Source: Oceanococcus sp041619555 (GTDB lineage Bacteria > Pseudomonadota > Gammaproteobacteria > Nevskiales > Oceanococcaceae). Taken from it: DNA of 64,000 nucleotides. Made by a program: the position numbers and the translations under genes. The notes beneath the pieces were generated by a model, which saw nothing but the letters and a program-made list of their open reading frames with translations, was not told the DNA's origin and made no database searches. The stretch is taken from contig JBFKDQ010000008.1 in the NCBI GenBank assembly GCA_041619555.1, positions 25,537-89,536 on the forward strand, given 5' to 3'. Within the stretch, counting starts at the first letter, position 1. Every line of letters begins with the position of its first letter. Of this stretch, positions 26,712 to 34,569 are shown one piece after another.

Positions 26712-26806
26712 GCCCTGCTTGCCTTGGGGCGTGTGACTCATTGAGAACGACCAGTACCCAAGTACTGGCTTGGGAGCTGCAGCCACTGGGTTGCAGCTCA
26801 CTTTTT
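26712..26806 (+). ncRNA. Candidate CRP-activated small RNA (or attenuated leader), about 95 nt
   Basis: The segment lies between a CRP-type promoter and a strong intrinsic terminator and has no open frame of its own. It contains CCAGTAC-CCAA-GTACTGG (26751-26768), a perfect hairpin overlapping an alternative stem CCCAAG...CTTGGG (26757-26774); only one can form at a time. The terminator stem follows at once. The 5' third (26712-26750) is largely single-stranded by eye and could pair with mRNAs. Alternatively it is an attenuator controlling the two small genes that begin 17 bases later. I do not recognise an RNA family. Confidence 0.55.
26774..26806 (+). terminator. Strong rho-independent terminator
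   Basis: GAGCTGCAGCC and GGTTGCAGCTC form an 11-bp stem (one G-U pair) around ACTG, followed by AC and five Ts. This is the clearest intrinsic terminator in the window. It ends the candidate small RNA just before the frame at 26824. Confidence 0.8.
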
Positions 26807-26823
26807 GAACACCGACAGCCAAG

Positions 26824-27123
26824 ATGTCCTTTAACGATCCCAAACCCAACATCGCCAAGAACGACAAGTCCGGAGCCGACACCTCGGTCAGGGCAACGCA
26901 GGATCTAAGGGCGCCAGTTGCAGCGACTCAATCGGTCAAGCGCAGCGTGCAGCGCAATGCGCAGGCCTGCCAGGCGCTGTTTACCCAGCCGGGCCTGAAC
27001 GAGATCAATCTTCGTCGCCTGCGACCTGAGGCGGCAGCGATGGGCAACGGGGACGATGGTTATATCAGCGTCTGGCTGAGTCGCGCACTGCCACGGCCCG
27101 CGCCAAAAAAGGCGAGACATTGA
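26824..27123 (+). CDS. Hypothetical 99-residue protein
   Basis: The frame runs from the ATG 17 bases after the terminator to a stop overlapping the next start (TGATG). It is rich in Asn/Lys/Ser at the N-terminus and Arg/Pro at the C-terminus, with a short aromatic segment (DGYISVWLSRAL). No ribosome-binding site is obvious and I recognise no family. The coupling with the following small gene is the best argument that it is real. Expression would require read-through of the terminator or an unseen promoter. Confidence 0.4.
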   Translation: MSFNDPKPNIAKNDKSGADTSVRATQDLRAPVAATQSVKRSVQRNAQACQALFTQPGLNEINLRRLRPEAAAMGNGDDGYISVWLSRALPRPAPKKARH

Positions 27124-27332
27124 TGACCAACATCTACCTTTTCCGCAGCATGGAAGATCGAATCGTCGCGGTGACCCAGGACATGCGTGCCGAAATCGAC
27201 ACCAGTTCTTTCAAGGCCGAACTGCTCAAGGGGCGGGCCATGGATTCGGCGGCAGCCATGAGCCTACTGCGTCACTGTGGAGGGATTTTGATCAGCCGTG
27301 AGGGTCGGCAGGAAATACCGGCGGCGCATTGA
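27123..27332 (+). CDS. Hypothetical 69-residue protein
   Basis: It starts at the ATG overlapping the previous stop by one base, with AAGG about ten bases upstream. The sequence MTNIYLFRSMEDRIVAVTQD looks like a folded alpha/beta protein and does not have the skew of a chance frame. Its 3' end overlaps the end of the converging cyclase gene by 41 bases. Function unknown. Confidence 0.5.
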   Translation: MTNIYLFRSMEDRIVAVTQDMRAEIDTSSFKAELLKGRAMDSAAAMSLLRHCGGILISREGRQEIPAAH

Positions 27333-28704
27333 GCCTCGTGCGCTTCGCGCTTCGTGGGCGACCTGAACGCCGGGTGTCCGTCTCGCCGAAGTCCCATGAC
27401 CGGCCACCCGTCCCGCTCAAGGCACAAACCGGGATCGGTTCGGGAAAGCCCTTAAGCGGCTCCGGCGCGCGCTCTTCCACCTGAACCCCATCCTCCGATC
27501 TCAGAGCCTCGGCGGTCCGCCGATCCGACAGGATCTCGCCATCCGCCGCACGATCGCACAAACGCGCCGCCAGATTGACCGGATTACCCACCGCCACATA
27601 TTCGAGCCGCCCGGCACCATGAATCGCGCCGACCGTGGCATGGCCGGTTGCAATCCCAATCCCCAGACCCAGTTCGGGGGCGACCCCAAGCAGCAGGCGC
27701 TGACCCGCCTGCTTCAGGTCAAGCGCCAGCGCCACCGCCCGGCGGGCATGGTCGGCCACCGGTAATGGCGCGCCGACGAGGATCAATACCCCGTCGCCGG
27801 CGTGATCCTTGACCGTTCCCGCATGCCGGCTCGCCGCTTTTCCGACCACGTCGTAATATTGTTCCAGCACGGCTGTCACCTCGTTGGACGAACGGGTGCG
27901 GGCATAACTGGTAAAGCCACGCAAATCACAGACCAAGACACTCAGTACGCGCCTTTCTCGCTGCAAGGTGCGCTCGATGCCTTCGGCCTGCACCAGACGC
28001 GCCACCTCCGGCGAGAGGAATTGGCGCATGAATTGCCCACGGCGCCCCTGCAGGATCAGATAGCGCACCGAGCCCCAGAGGAAGATCAGCAAGCCCAGGG
28101 TCAGGGTCAAGGGGACCAGCTGAGCATTCAGGAACAGGGCGGCCAGCAGAAAAGGCCCGGCCAGCGACAGGGCCTGCAACCGCACGGCTTCCGCTTCGTC
28201 GATCCGCACCGCCCGCAAACGCCCGATGGCGACCCCGGTCAGGCTGATGCCAAGCACCAGGATCGGCGCGAACAGCACCCACTGCAAGGGCGTCACCCGG
28301 CTCAGTCCGGCATCCTGTTCGCGGGCGAGTTCTGGCGCCCACAGGTCATAGGCCAGACGCATGAAGGTGAACATCAGGCAAAGCACCTGCCCACCCCGAA
28401 ACAGGCGCAGACTGGCCCGGCTCGGCGGATACGTGCCGGTCATCGCGACGCGCCGACCCCACTCGATACCGGCCAGGATCGCCAGGCCTTCGAGCAGCAA
28501 GCTCAGGGATTCGAACAGCCAGGCGCCGTTGTCGAGTTCATTGACGCCGTCATAGCCGCTGAGCATGACCCGCAGCGCAATCGCGATCATGCACAGGGAC
28601 AGGGCGCGCGTTGCCGGCTTGTCCCGGTCGGGCCAGAAGAATACGCCGCCGGTGCCCGCCATCATCAGGGCCACGACCAACAGGGCCGGTTCCGGCCAGA
28701 TCAT
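27292..28704 (-). CDS. Membrane class III nucleotide cyclase with atypical base-recognition residues
   Basis: The 470-residue product has six or seven membrane helices (about 5-215) and a class III cyclase domain. Metal-binding Asp260 (LVCDLRGF) and Asp304 (HAGDGVLI) and the transition-state pair Asn377 and Arg381 (VNLAARL) are present. The two residues that normally read the purine differ: the usual Lys position before GDG is Asp300 (a Lys is one residue earlier), and the usual Asp/Thr is Val370 in LEYVAVGN. It probably makes cAMP, but another product is possible. It lies 51 bases downstream of the second PhoX-like gene on the same strand, so the two may be cotranscribed. Confidence 0.88.
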   Translation of the reverse strand: MIWPEPALLVVALMMAGTGGVFFWPDRDKPATRALSLCMIAIALRVMLSGYDGVNELDNGAWLFESLSLLLEGLAILAGIEWGRRVAMTGTYPPSRASLRLFRGGQVLCLMFTFMRLAYDLWAPELAREQDAGLSRVTPLQWVLFAPILVLGISLTGVAIGRLRAVRIDEAEAVRLQALSLAGPFLLAALFLNAQLVPLTLTLGLLIFLWGSVRYLILQGRRGQFMRQFLSPEVARLVQAEGIERTLQRERRVLSVLVCDLRGFTSYARTRSSNEVTAVLEQYYDVVGKAASRHAGTVKDHAGDGVLILVGAPLPVADHARRAVALALDLKQAGQRLLLGVAPELGLGIGIATGHATVGAIHGAGRLEYVAVGNPVNLAARLCDRAADGEILSDRRTAEALRSEDGVQVEERAPEPLKGFPEPIPVCALSGTGGRSWDFGETDTRRSGRPRSAKRTRLNAPPVFPADPHG

Positions 28705-28755
28705 TGCGGCCTGATCCCGGCGCGCATCAGTATGCGGCCAGCCACGGCCAGCCAG

Positions 28756-30018
28756 TCAAGATGCACGACCATGGAAGCCGGTAATTTCGTAGCAAATCCC
28801 CGCGCGACTGCTGATCCCCCCCTGTCCTGCGGGCCCGCGCTGAGAACTCAGATACAGACGCGAACCATCCGGTGAGAAGCACGGCCCGGTCACTTCAGAG
28901 GCGGCCTGACCATCCAGTTGCAGCAAGGCTCTGGCCTCGCCTGCGGGCGTTAGCACCACCAGTTGCATGTCGCCGCCGTCCTCGGCCACCAGGACCTCGC
29001 CTGCGCAGGTCACGGTGAGATTATCGACCCCGGACAGCACACCGGCACTCGCGGTCGCCCGGTCATACAGGATGCGCAGCCTCTGCGTGCGGGTGTCGAA
29101 CACCCAGATGCGGTCATCGCCCTTGGTCGAAAAATAAATCTGTCCGTGCTGATACCAGATGCCCTCGCCACCATTGAAGCGGCTCGCCTGCGGCACCTGC
29201 GGTGTCGCCCAGCGCAGCGGATCGGCCACCTCATGCCAGGTCACTGGCACCGCATGCGCCTCGCTCGCTTCCCCCAGAACCTGCATCGCCTCCAGGCGAC
29301 CGCGAGCAAGTTGCGCTCGCGCCGCCGCGGCAGGCCAGTCCTGCGCATCCGGCACAAAGCGATAGAGCCGACCATCAGGCGCATCTTCGGTCAGGTACAG
29401 CATGCGGCGCAGCGGATCGACCGCGACCGCTTCGTGCGCAAAGGCGCCGAGCATGGCACATTGCCGCGCCGGCCAGCGACCTTGCGGATCGCACTCATAG
29501 ACCTGCCCGTCCCGCGCCACCTCCTCGCAGGACAGCCAGCTGCCCCAAGGCGTCGGCCCGCCGGCGCAGTTGTTCCGCGTACCCTGCAGGATGGAATAAG
29601 CCGACATGATGCTGCCGTTCCCTGCGAAGCGAATGGCGCTGGCGCCGCCGCGCCAGAGTTCGCTGTTCACGACCAGGATCCAGCCCCCACCAGGCGCGGC
29701 AAAACAGGCCGCGCCATCCGGGGCGGCGGGCCAGACATAGTGGCTGCCGGCGACCGCTTGGCCCGACACTGCAATGACGCGCGCACGCAGGCCAGGCGGC
29801 AGCCGCAAGCCGTTCGCATCCGGCGCACCCAGCGGCCCGAGCGAGGCCAGGACCGCGCAAGGCGGTGCCATCAAGCCGTCCGGCCCGACCGCAGCCTCGG
29901 CCCCTGACACGCCGCAGGACTGCAGCATTCTTGCGGCCCCCACAGCGCCGCCGGCGGCGAGAATCCGCAACAGAATCTGCCGCCGACTGTAGCCCGCAAG
30001 GTTCGACCTTTGCGTCAC
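28756..30018 (-). CDS. PhoX/DUF839-family Tat-exported protein (copy 2)
   Basis: The 420-residue product is a paralogue of the protein at 12245. It begins with a twin-arginine signal (YSRRQILLRILAAGGAVGA) and a possible lipobox (MLQSC). Shared PhoX blocks are GSWLSCEEV, GAFAHEAVAVD, LYLTEDA, VDNLTVTCAGEVLVAEDGG and CFSPDGSRLYLSSQRGP. The GTG at 30018 is chosen because AAGGAG sits 6 bases upstream. It is expected to be a metal-dependent phosphatase-like protein outside the cytoplasm; the exact substrate is unknown. The nucleotide cyclase gene follows after 51 bases. Confidence 0.83.
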   Translation of the reverse strand: MTQRSNLAGYSRRQILLRILAAGGAVGAARMLQSCGVSGAEAAVGPDGLMAPPCAVLASLGPLGAPDANGLRLPPGLRARVIAVSGQAVAGSHYVWPAAPDGAACFAAPGGGWILVVNSELWRGGASAIRFAGNGSIMSAYSILQGTRNNCAGGPTPWGSWLSCEEVARDGQVYECDPQGRWPARQCAMLGAFAHEAVAVDPLRRMLYLTEDAPDGRLYRFVPDAQDWPAAAARAQLARGRLEAMQVLGEASEAHAVPVTWHEVADPLRWATPQVPQASRFNGGEGIWYQHGQIYFSTKGDDRIWVFDTRTQRLRILYDRATASAGVLSGVDNLTVTCAGEVLVAEDGGDMQLVVLTPAGEARALLQLDGQAASEVTGPCFSPDGSRLYLSSQRGPAGQGGISSRAGICYEITGFHGRAS

Positions 30019-30206
30019 CAACAACTCCTTCTGGACGAGCTGGGCTCAAGCTTACCCCAGCTTGTCGGGCACACCGTCCTTACGCATGCGGCCAGACCAG
30101 GGCGGCGTGATCAACGGATGACCCTGCGCGGCGGAGCCGCTACACTGCCGCCATCCTCATTCGGAAACAGCGCCCTGATCGTGAGTACCGCCCGCCGGAG
30201 CCCCAA

Positions 30207-31730
30207 ATGAGCATGGATGCTGTCACGCCGTCCCCTCGCCACTGGCGACTTGCATCCTCGGAACTGCAGGGCTGGTCCAGGGCCTTGCCCAGCGAACTCC
30301 ATCTGGAAACCGCGGAAGCCCAGATTGAAACCATCGATATCCTCGACAGTTTCTCTTGGGACCTGTGGCGCCAGGGACGTCTGCTCTGCCGCCATGGCAA
30401 TGGCTATCATCGCTTGTGCGGCGCCAATGACACCCTCATCGCCCAGGCCCAGAGCAAGGCCAAGCCGCGCTTCTGGTGGGAACTTCCAGCCGGCAGGTTG
30501 CGTTCCAGCCTGAAATCAGCCTGCGGATTCTGGTCGTTCAATCCCGTCGCCAGCCTCCGGCTGGAGCGCCACAAATTCAGCTTGCGCAATGAAGATCACA
30601 AGATTGTTGCCCGCTTGCTGCTGGCAAGGACGCAGGGCGCGAACGGCAAGCAGGCCTACCTCAGCCTGCTGGGTCTGCGCGGTTATCTCCAGGAGTTTGA
30701 TGTCGTCGCCGAACGGCTTGCACAGGTGCTGAAAACCGATCTGGGCACGCTTGGCCTGCAGCAGATGCTGCAGGATCAGGGCGTCACGCCAACTCAGGCG
30801 ATCAAATCCATCCCCGCGATTTCGCCCACGCAAAAAACGGAATCGGCCGTGCGCCAGATGGCCTGCGCAATGAGCACAAAGGCGAGAATCTACGAAGCGG
30901 GGATCCGTCACGACACCGACACCGAATTTCTGCATCAGTACCGAGTCAGCCTGCGAAAGGCCCGCTCGCTCACCAGCCTGATGAAAAATGCTTTCGAGCC
31001 GACAACCTACGCGCGCCTCAAGCGCCTATTGGCCGAGCTTTCCGGCCCGACCGGAGAGCTGCGCGACCTCGATGTGTTCCTGCTCGAACGTGCGCGTTAT
31101 TCCGCGATGCTGCCGGAGAGTTTCGACGCAGGCCTCAAACTGCTGTTCAGAAAGATCGCCCGGGAACGCGGCAAGGCGCACAAAATTCTCGTGGCCCGGC
31201 TCAGCGCCCCTGAACATGAACAAGCCTACGCCGACCTGATGGCGCTATTGCAGGCCGAACCCGAATACCAGACCCGCATGGCCCGGCAAACCATTGATGC
31301 AAGCGCACATGACCGGACCCTGCGCCGTTACCACAAGATCATCCAACTGGGAAACGCCTTGCATGAAGGCACGCCCGACCCCGACATCCATGCCTTGCGC
31401 ATTGAATGCAAGAAGCTGCGTTACCTGCTTGAATTTTTTGTCGATCTTTTCGGTCACGCGCAGAGCCGGCACCTGATTTCCGACATGAAAGGCCTGCAAG
31501 ACGTGCTCGGGCAATTCAATGATTATTCGGTGCAGCAGGAATTTCTGCTGCGGCATGGCCAGCAGCCGCGCGCGCCGACCGAGCTGATCCGGACCGTCGG
31601 TGGCCTCACCGCAGTCCTGCATCAGCAACAGCGCGAGGCACGCAGCCGGGTTCAGGCTGCCTTCAAACGATTCGCGCGCCCCCAAGTCACCGCCGATTTC
31701 CACGCCCTGCTCAGGCCGGAGGCCCATTGA
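30207..31730 (+). CDS. CHAD-domain protein with degenerate CYTH-like N-terminus
   Basis: The 507-residue product has a C-terminal CHAD domain (about 215-500) with the histidine-rich helices EFLHQYRVSLRKARSL, GPTGELRDLDVFL, DIHALRIECKKLRYLLEFF and MKGLQDVLGQFND. CHAD domains bind polyphosphate and decorate polyphosphate granules. Residues 1-190 resemble a CYTH tunnel domain in layout but lack the ExExK signature, so that part is probably a non-catalytic polyphosphate binder. The ATG has GGAG 7 bases upstream. It overlaps the ParA gene by one base (TGATG) and heads a four-gene operon. Confidence 0.9.
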   Translation: MSMDAVTPSPRHWRLASSELQGWSRALPSELHLETAEAQIETIDILDSFSWDLWRQGRLLCRHGNGYHRLCGANDTLIAQAQSKAKPRFWWELPAGRLRSSLKSACGFWSFNPVASLRLERHKFSLRNEDHKIVARLLLARTQGANGKQAYLSLLGLRGYLQEFDVVAERLAQVLKTDLGTLGLQQMLQDQGVTPTQAIKSIPAISPTQKTESAVRQMACAMSTKARIYEAGIRHDTDTEFLHQYRVSLRKARSLTSLMKNAFEPTTYARLKRLLAELSGPTGELRDLDVFLLERARYSAMLPESFDAGLKLLFRKIARERGKAHKILVARLSAPEHEQAYADLMALLQAEPEYQTRMARQTIDASAHDRTLRRYHKIIQLGNALHEGTPDPDIHALRIECKKLRYLLEFFVDLFGHAQSRHLISDMKGLQDVLGQFNDYSVQQEFLLRHGQQPRAPTELIRTVGGLTAVLHQQQREARSRVQAAFKRFARPQVTADFHALLRPEAH

Positions 31731-32482
31731 TGAAGGTCATCGCGTGCTACAGCATGAAAGGCGGCGTCGGCAAGACGGCCAGCGCCGTGAATCTGGCCTA
31801 TCTGGCCGCCAGGCAGGGCTATCGCACCTTGCTGATCGATCTTGATCCGCAGGCAGCCTCCTCGTTCTATTTCCGCGTCAAGCCGGCCCGTAAAAAATGG
31901 GGGAAACGGTTTTTTCAAGCCTATGAAGAACTGCTGCAGCACATCCGCGCCAGCGATTTCGAGGCCCTGGACGTCCTGCCCGCCCATCTGAGCTTTCGCA
32001 ATTTCGACGTGGCACTGGCCGGCCTGAGCAAACGAGGCAAGCGACTCAAACGCATTCTCAAGGGCATGAAGGACAACTACGACCTGATCATCCTGGACTG
32101 CCCGCCCAGCATTGGTCTGCTTTCCGAAGCCATTTTCAATGCCGCCGATACCGTGCTGGTGCCCGTCATTCCCACCACCCTGTCCGAACGCACTCTGGAG
32201 CAGTTGATGGAATTCTTCAGCGCGCACGCGTTTCCCAAGAGCCGCATCATTCCGTTTTTTTCCATGGTCCAGGTACAAAAAACGCTGCACAAAAGCACGA
32301 TGAAACGAATGCGCGGACGCTACCGGCGCTTCCTCGATGCCACCATTCCGTTTTCCAGGGACATCGAGAACATGGGCGAGCACCGGGCCCCGCTCGACAC
32401 CTTTGCCCGCAACCGGCCCGCCAATCAGGCCTACCAGAATCTGTTTGATGAGATCCGGCCGCTGATCGACAGGAGAGCCTGA
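31730..32482 (+). CDS. ParA/MinD-type ATPase within a CHAD-CYTH operon
   Basis: The 250-residue product is a ParA-family deviant-Walker ATPase: YSMKGGVGKTASAVNLAYLA with the signature lysine, LIDLDPQAA (Walker A') and IILDCPPSIGLLS (Walker B). Such ATPases bind nucleoid DNA as dimers and position cargo. No ParB gene or parS repeats are nearby, so it is not a chromosome-partition locus. One-base overlaps on both sides (with CHAD and CYTH) tie it to polyphosphate genes, and I infer that it positions polyphosphate granules or the CHAD protein. It lacks a DNA-binding N-terminal extension, like the small ParA types. Confidence 0.9.
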   Translation: MKVIACYSMKGGVGKTASAVNLAYLAARQGYRTLLIDLDPQAASSFYFRVKPARKKWGKRFFQAYEELLQHIRASDFEALDVLPAHLSFRNFDVALAGLSKRGKRLKRILKGMKDNYDLIILDCPPSIGLLSEAIFNAADTVLVPVIPTTLSERTLEQLMEFFSAHAFPKSRIIPFFSMVQVQKTLHKSTMKRMRGRYRRFLDATIPFSRDIENMGEHRAPLDTFARNRPANQAYQNLFDEIRPLIDRRA

Positions 32483-32961
32483 TGGGGACCGAAATCGAAC
32501 GTCGTTTTCTCGTTGCTGATCTGCCTGCGTACTGGCTGGCCCAGGCGCAAGCTCATCCGATCCAACAGGGCTATTTGCTGACGGAGCCAGACCGGGTGCT
32601 GCGCGTGCGGCAAAAAGATGATCAGTTCATCATGACCGTGAAATCAGGCCAAGGCCTGAGCCGGCAGGAAGAGGAGCAGACAATCAGCGCAGAACTGTTC
32701 GCCATGCTCTGGCCACTGACGATCGGGCGCCGCAACGTCAAGACCCGCCATGTTCGCACATTGGATGGCCTGGTCTACGAACTGGACATTTTTGCCGAAA
32801 ACCTCGCTCCTCTGGTCATGCTCGAAGTCGAATTTCGGGATGAAGCCCAGGCCCATGCGTTCACCCCACCGAGCTTCGTCCGCCGCGAGGTGACCGAAGA
32901 CGGACGCTACACCAATGCCGCCCTCGCCCTGCACGGATTGCCCGACGATTTTGCCGCCTGA
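32482..32961 (+). CDS. CYTH-domain protein, probable inorganic triphosphatase
   Basis: The 159-residue product is a stand-alone CYTH (triphosphate tunnel) domain. It begins MGTEIERRFLV, the ExExK signature with Arg in the Lys place, and continues with VLRVRQKDDQFIMTVKSG, the basic strand pair, and LEVEFRDEAQA, the acidic metal site. Close relatives hydrolyse inorganic triphosphate or thiamine triphosphate in the cytoplasm. It starts on the ParA stop (TGATG). In this operon it probably processes short polyphosphate or tripolyphosphate. Confidence 0.9.
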   Translation: MGTEIERRFLVADLPAYWLAQAQAHPIQQGYLLTEPDRVLRVRQKDDQFIMTVKSGQGLSRQEEEQTISAELFAMLWPLTIGRRNVKTRHVRTLDGLVYELDIFAENLAPLVMLEVEFRDEAQAHAFTPPSFVRREVTEDGRYTNAALALHGLPDDFAA

Positions 32962-32993
32962 CCGCATCCGCGGCCCCAGGCCGCCGGCCTCCA

Positions 32994-33398
32994 ATGGCTG
33001 AGCATCGCATCGCGGTCATTCCTGTATTCCAGGACAAGATCGACGCACCCAAGCGCCTGGTGCTGGTGACCGCACGCCGCAGCGGCGAGTGGATCTTGCC
33101 CACTGGTCGCACGGAGCGCAGTTACAGCGACCGCCGCATCGCCGTACTCGAAGCCCACGAAGAAGCCGGCGCGCGCGGCCAACTCGACCGAAAGTTCAAG
33201 CAGCGCCTGCAGGTCCAGGCCTATCGAGGCAAGGACACCAGCCATCTCACCCTGTACCTGCTCAAGGTCGAAGAATTGCTGGAGCATTGGCCGGAACATG
33301 GTCAGCGCCAGCGCCAACTGGTCGGCGCGGAGGATTTGCATCGCTATTTTCGCGACAAGAAGTTGCTCAAACTGCTGCGCGCGATGCTGGCAGACTAA
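32994..33398 (+). CDS. NUDIX-fold protein with degenerate Nudix box
   Basis: The 134-residue product resembles diphosphoinositol/polyphosphate-type NUDIX hydrolases in length and in the N-terminal IAVIPVFQD...RLVLVTAR and GEWILPTGR segments. The box reads GRTERSYSDRRIAVLEAHEEAGA: the catalytic EAHEEAG part is kept, but the usual first Glu is Tyr and the Arg of REUxEE is Leu. It follows CYTH by 32 bases with no obvious ribosome-binding site. If active it might split diphosphate bonds; it could instead be a binding protein. It completes the CHAD-ParA-CYTH-NUDIX operon. Confidence 0.75.
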   Translation: MAEHRIAVIPVFQDKIDAPKRLVLVTARRSGEWILPTGRTERSYSDRRIAVLEAHEEAGARGQLDRKFKQRLQVQAYRGKDTSHLTLYLLKVEELLEHWPEHGQRQRQLVGAEDLHRYFRDKKLLKLLRAMLAD

Positions 33399-33576
33399 GC
33401 GCTACAGGCCTTGGCAGAGCGGAGCAGAAGGTTTTGGCGCCATCCTGGCAGCAGGCCCATCACAAGGCCATGAACCCGACCGTAGCCTTGCGGACGCAAG
33501 ATTTCTCGTCAGCCCTTCCGGATTCAATCCGCTGACGCCATTGCGGCAGTCCGCTTGAGCATGCTGTAGTGGTGCG

Positions 33577-33602
33577 TCCCCATGGTTGGTCCCCATGGTT
33601 GG
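33577..33602. repeat. Tandem duplication of a 13-base unit
   Basis: TCCCCATGGTTGG occurs twice in immediate succession in the 214-base gap between the NUDIX gene and the convergent MBL gene. It looks like a recent slip duplication; no function is suggested. Confidence 0.6.
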
Positions 33603-33612
33603 TGAGCGGCGC

Positions 33613-34569
33613 TCAGGGGAGTTGAACCGCGACCCCGACTTCCATGGTGCGCACGTGCAGATCCGTCTGGGTCTGCAGGCCGGCAAACAGGCGCGGCAGG
33701 TCGACCGCCAGCGGCATTGGCGTAGGAGTCTGATCCAGGGGCCGGGTGAAGTCGTCCCAGTGCACGGGAATCAAGGTGTGCGCTCCGGTCATCCGCACGG
33801 TCTGCTCCAGATAGGCCGGCAGGTCTTCGATCAGGGCAACACCGAGAAACACCACGTCGGCCGCCTCCCCGGCCAGCGCACCGGGGATGTAGCCGGCGCT
33901 GCCGTGGTGCAGGATCCGGGCTTGCGGATGTTCGATCAGCACCGAATAGGTGCCGCCCTGGCGATAGTCACTCAGACGCGCCGGCGATCGCAATGGCGTG
34001 CTGATGCTTCCCAGGGGCCGTCCACCGGTCGCACCCGCATGCCGGCTGGCGACGAACTTCACACGGAAATTGCCGAAACGCCGCTGTGCCAGCGTATCAA
34101 GCGGGATCAGGCGCGCCTCCACCAACCCTGCGCCCCGGCCGATATTCAGGGTGCTTTGTGAACCGATCAGCACGGCGCCGGTCAGGCGCGCCAACACACC
34201 CGCATCCATCGCATGATCGTAGTGCGAGTGCGAAACCAGCACCGCATCAAGCCGTTCGATCCCGGCGCGCTCGAGCCAGCGCCGAATTCCAGCTTCGTCG
34301 GGCGCCAGCACAGGATTGCTCAGCAATTTCAGCACGCCGCCAGGGCGTGAGAAAAAGGGATCAATGAAAATCGCGTGTTCGCCGTCGCGCAGCAGCACCG
34401 CACTGACGCCGAACCAGCTCGCACTCAGCCCGCCGTAGCCGGGCGGTGCAGGATCGGCCAGCAGATCCGCATACACGGCCATGCCCGGCCGCCAGAACTG
34501 CCAGGCCAGGCCCAGCGTCACGATGCTCGACAGGGCCAGAATCAATGTAAATCGAATCGCCAGACGCAT
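33613..34569 (-). CDS. Membrane-anchored MBL-fold hydrolase
   Basis: The 318-residue product begins with one hydrophobic anchor (IRFTLILALSSIVTLGLAW). The domain is of the UlaG/NAPE-PLD-like branch of the metallo-beta-lactamase fold: SWFGVSAVLLRDGEHAIFID, the metal motif SHSHYDHAMD, ILHHGSAGY and PVHWDDF. Such enzymes cleave phosphodiesters or lactones; the active side probably faces the periplasm. The ATG at 34569 has GAAAGA 6 bases upstream; a TTG seven codons earlier is possible. It converges on the polyphosphate operon. Confidence 0.85.
   Translation of the reverse strand: MRLAIRFTLILALSSIVTLGLAWQFWRPGMAVYADLLADPAPPGYGGLSASWFGVSAVLLRDGEHAIFIDPFFSRPGGVLKLLSNPVLAPDEAGIRRWLERAGIERLDAVLVSHSHYDHAMDAGVLARLTGAVLIGSQSTLNIGRGAGLVEARLIPLDTLAQRRFGNFRVKFVASRHAGATGGRPLGSISTPLRSPARLSDYRQGGTYSVLIEHPQARILHHGSAGYIPGALAGEAADVVFLGVALIEDLPAYLEQTVRMTGAHTLIPVHWDDFTRPLDQTPTPMPLAVDLPRLFAGLQTQTDLHVRTMEVGVAVQLP

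Noticed and set aside
31730..32482. ParA-like gene as part of a chromosome or plasmid partition locus
   Set aside because: No ParB gene, no parS-like repeats, no replication gene; its close coupling is to CHAD and CYTH genes.
33577..33602. Tandem 13-base repeat as a CRISPR or mobile-element end
   Set aside because: Only two direct copies without spacers and no associated genes; a slip duplication is enough.
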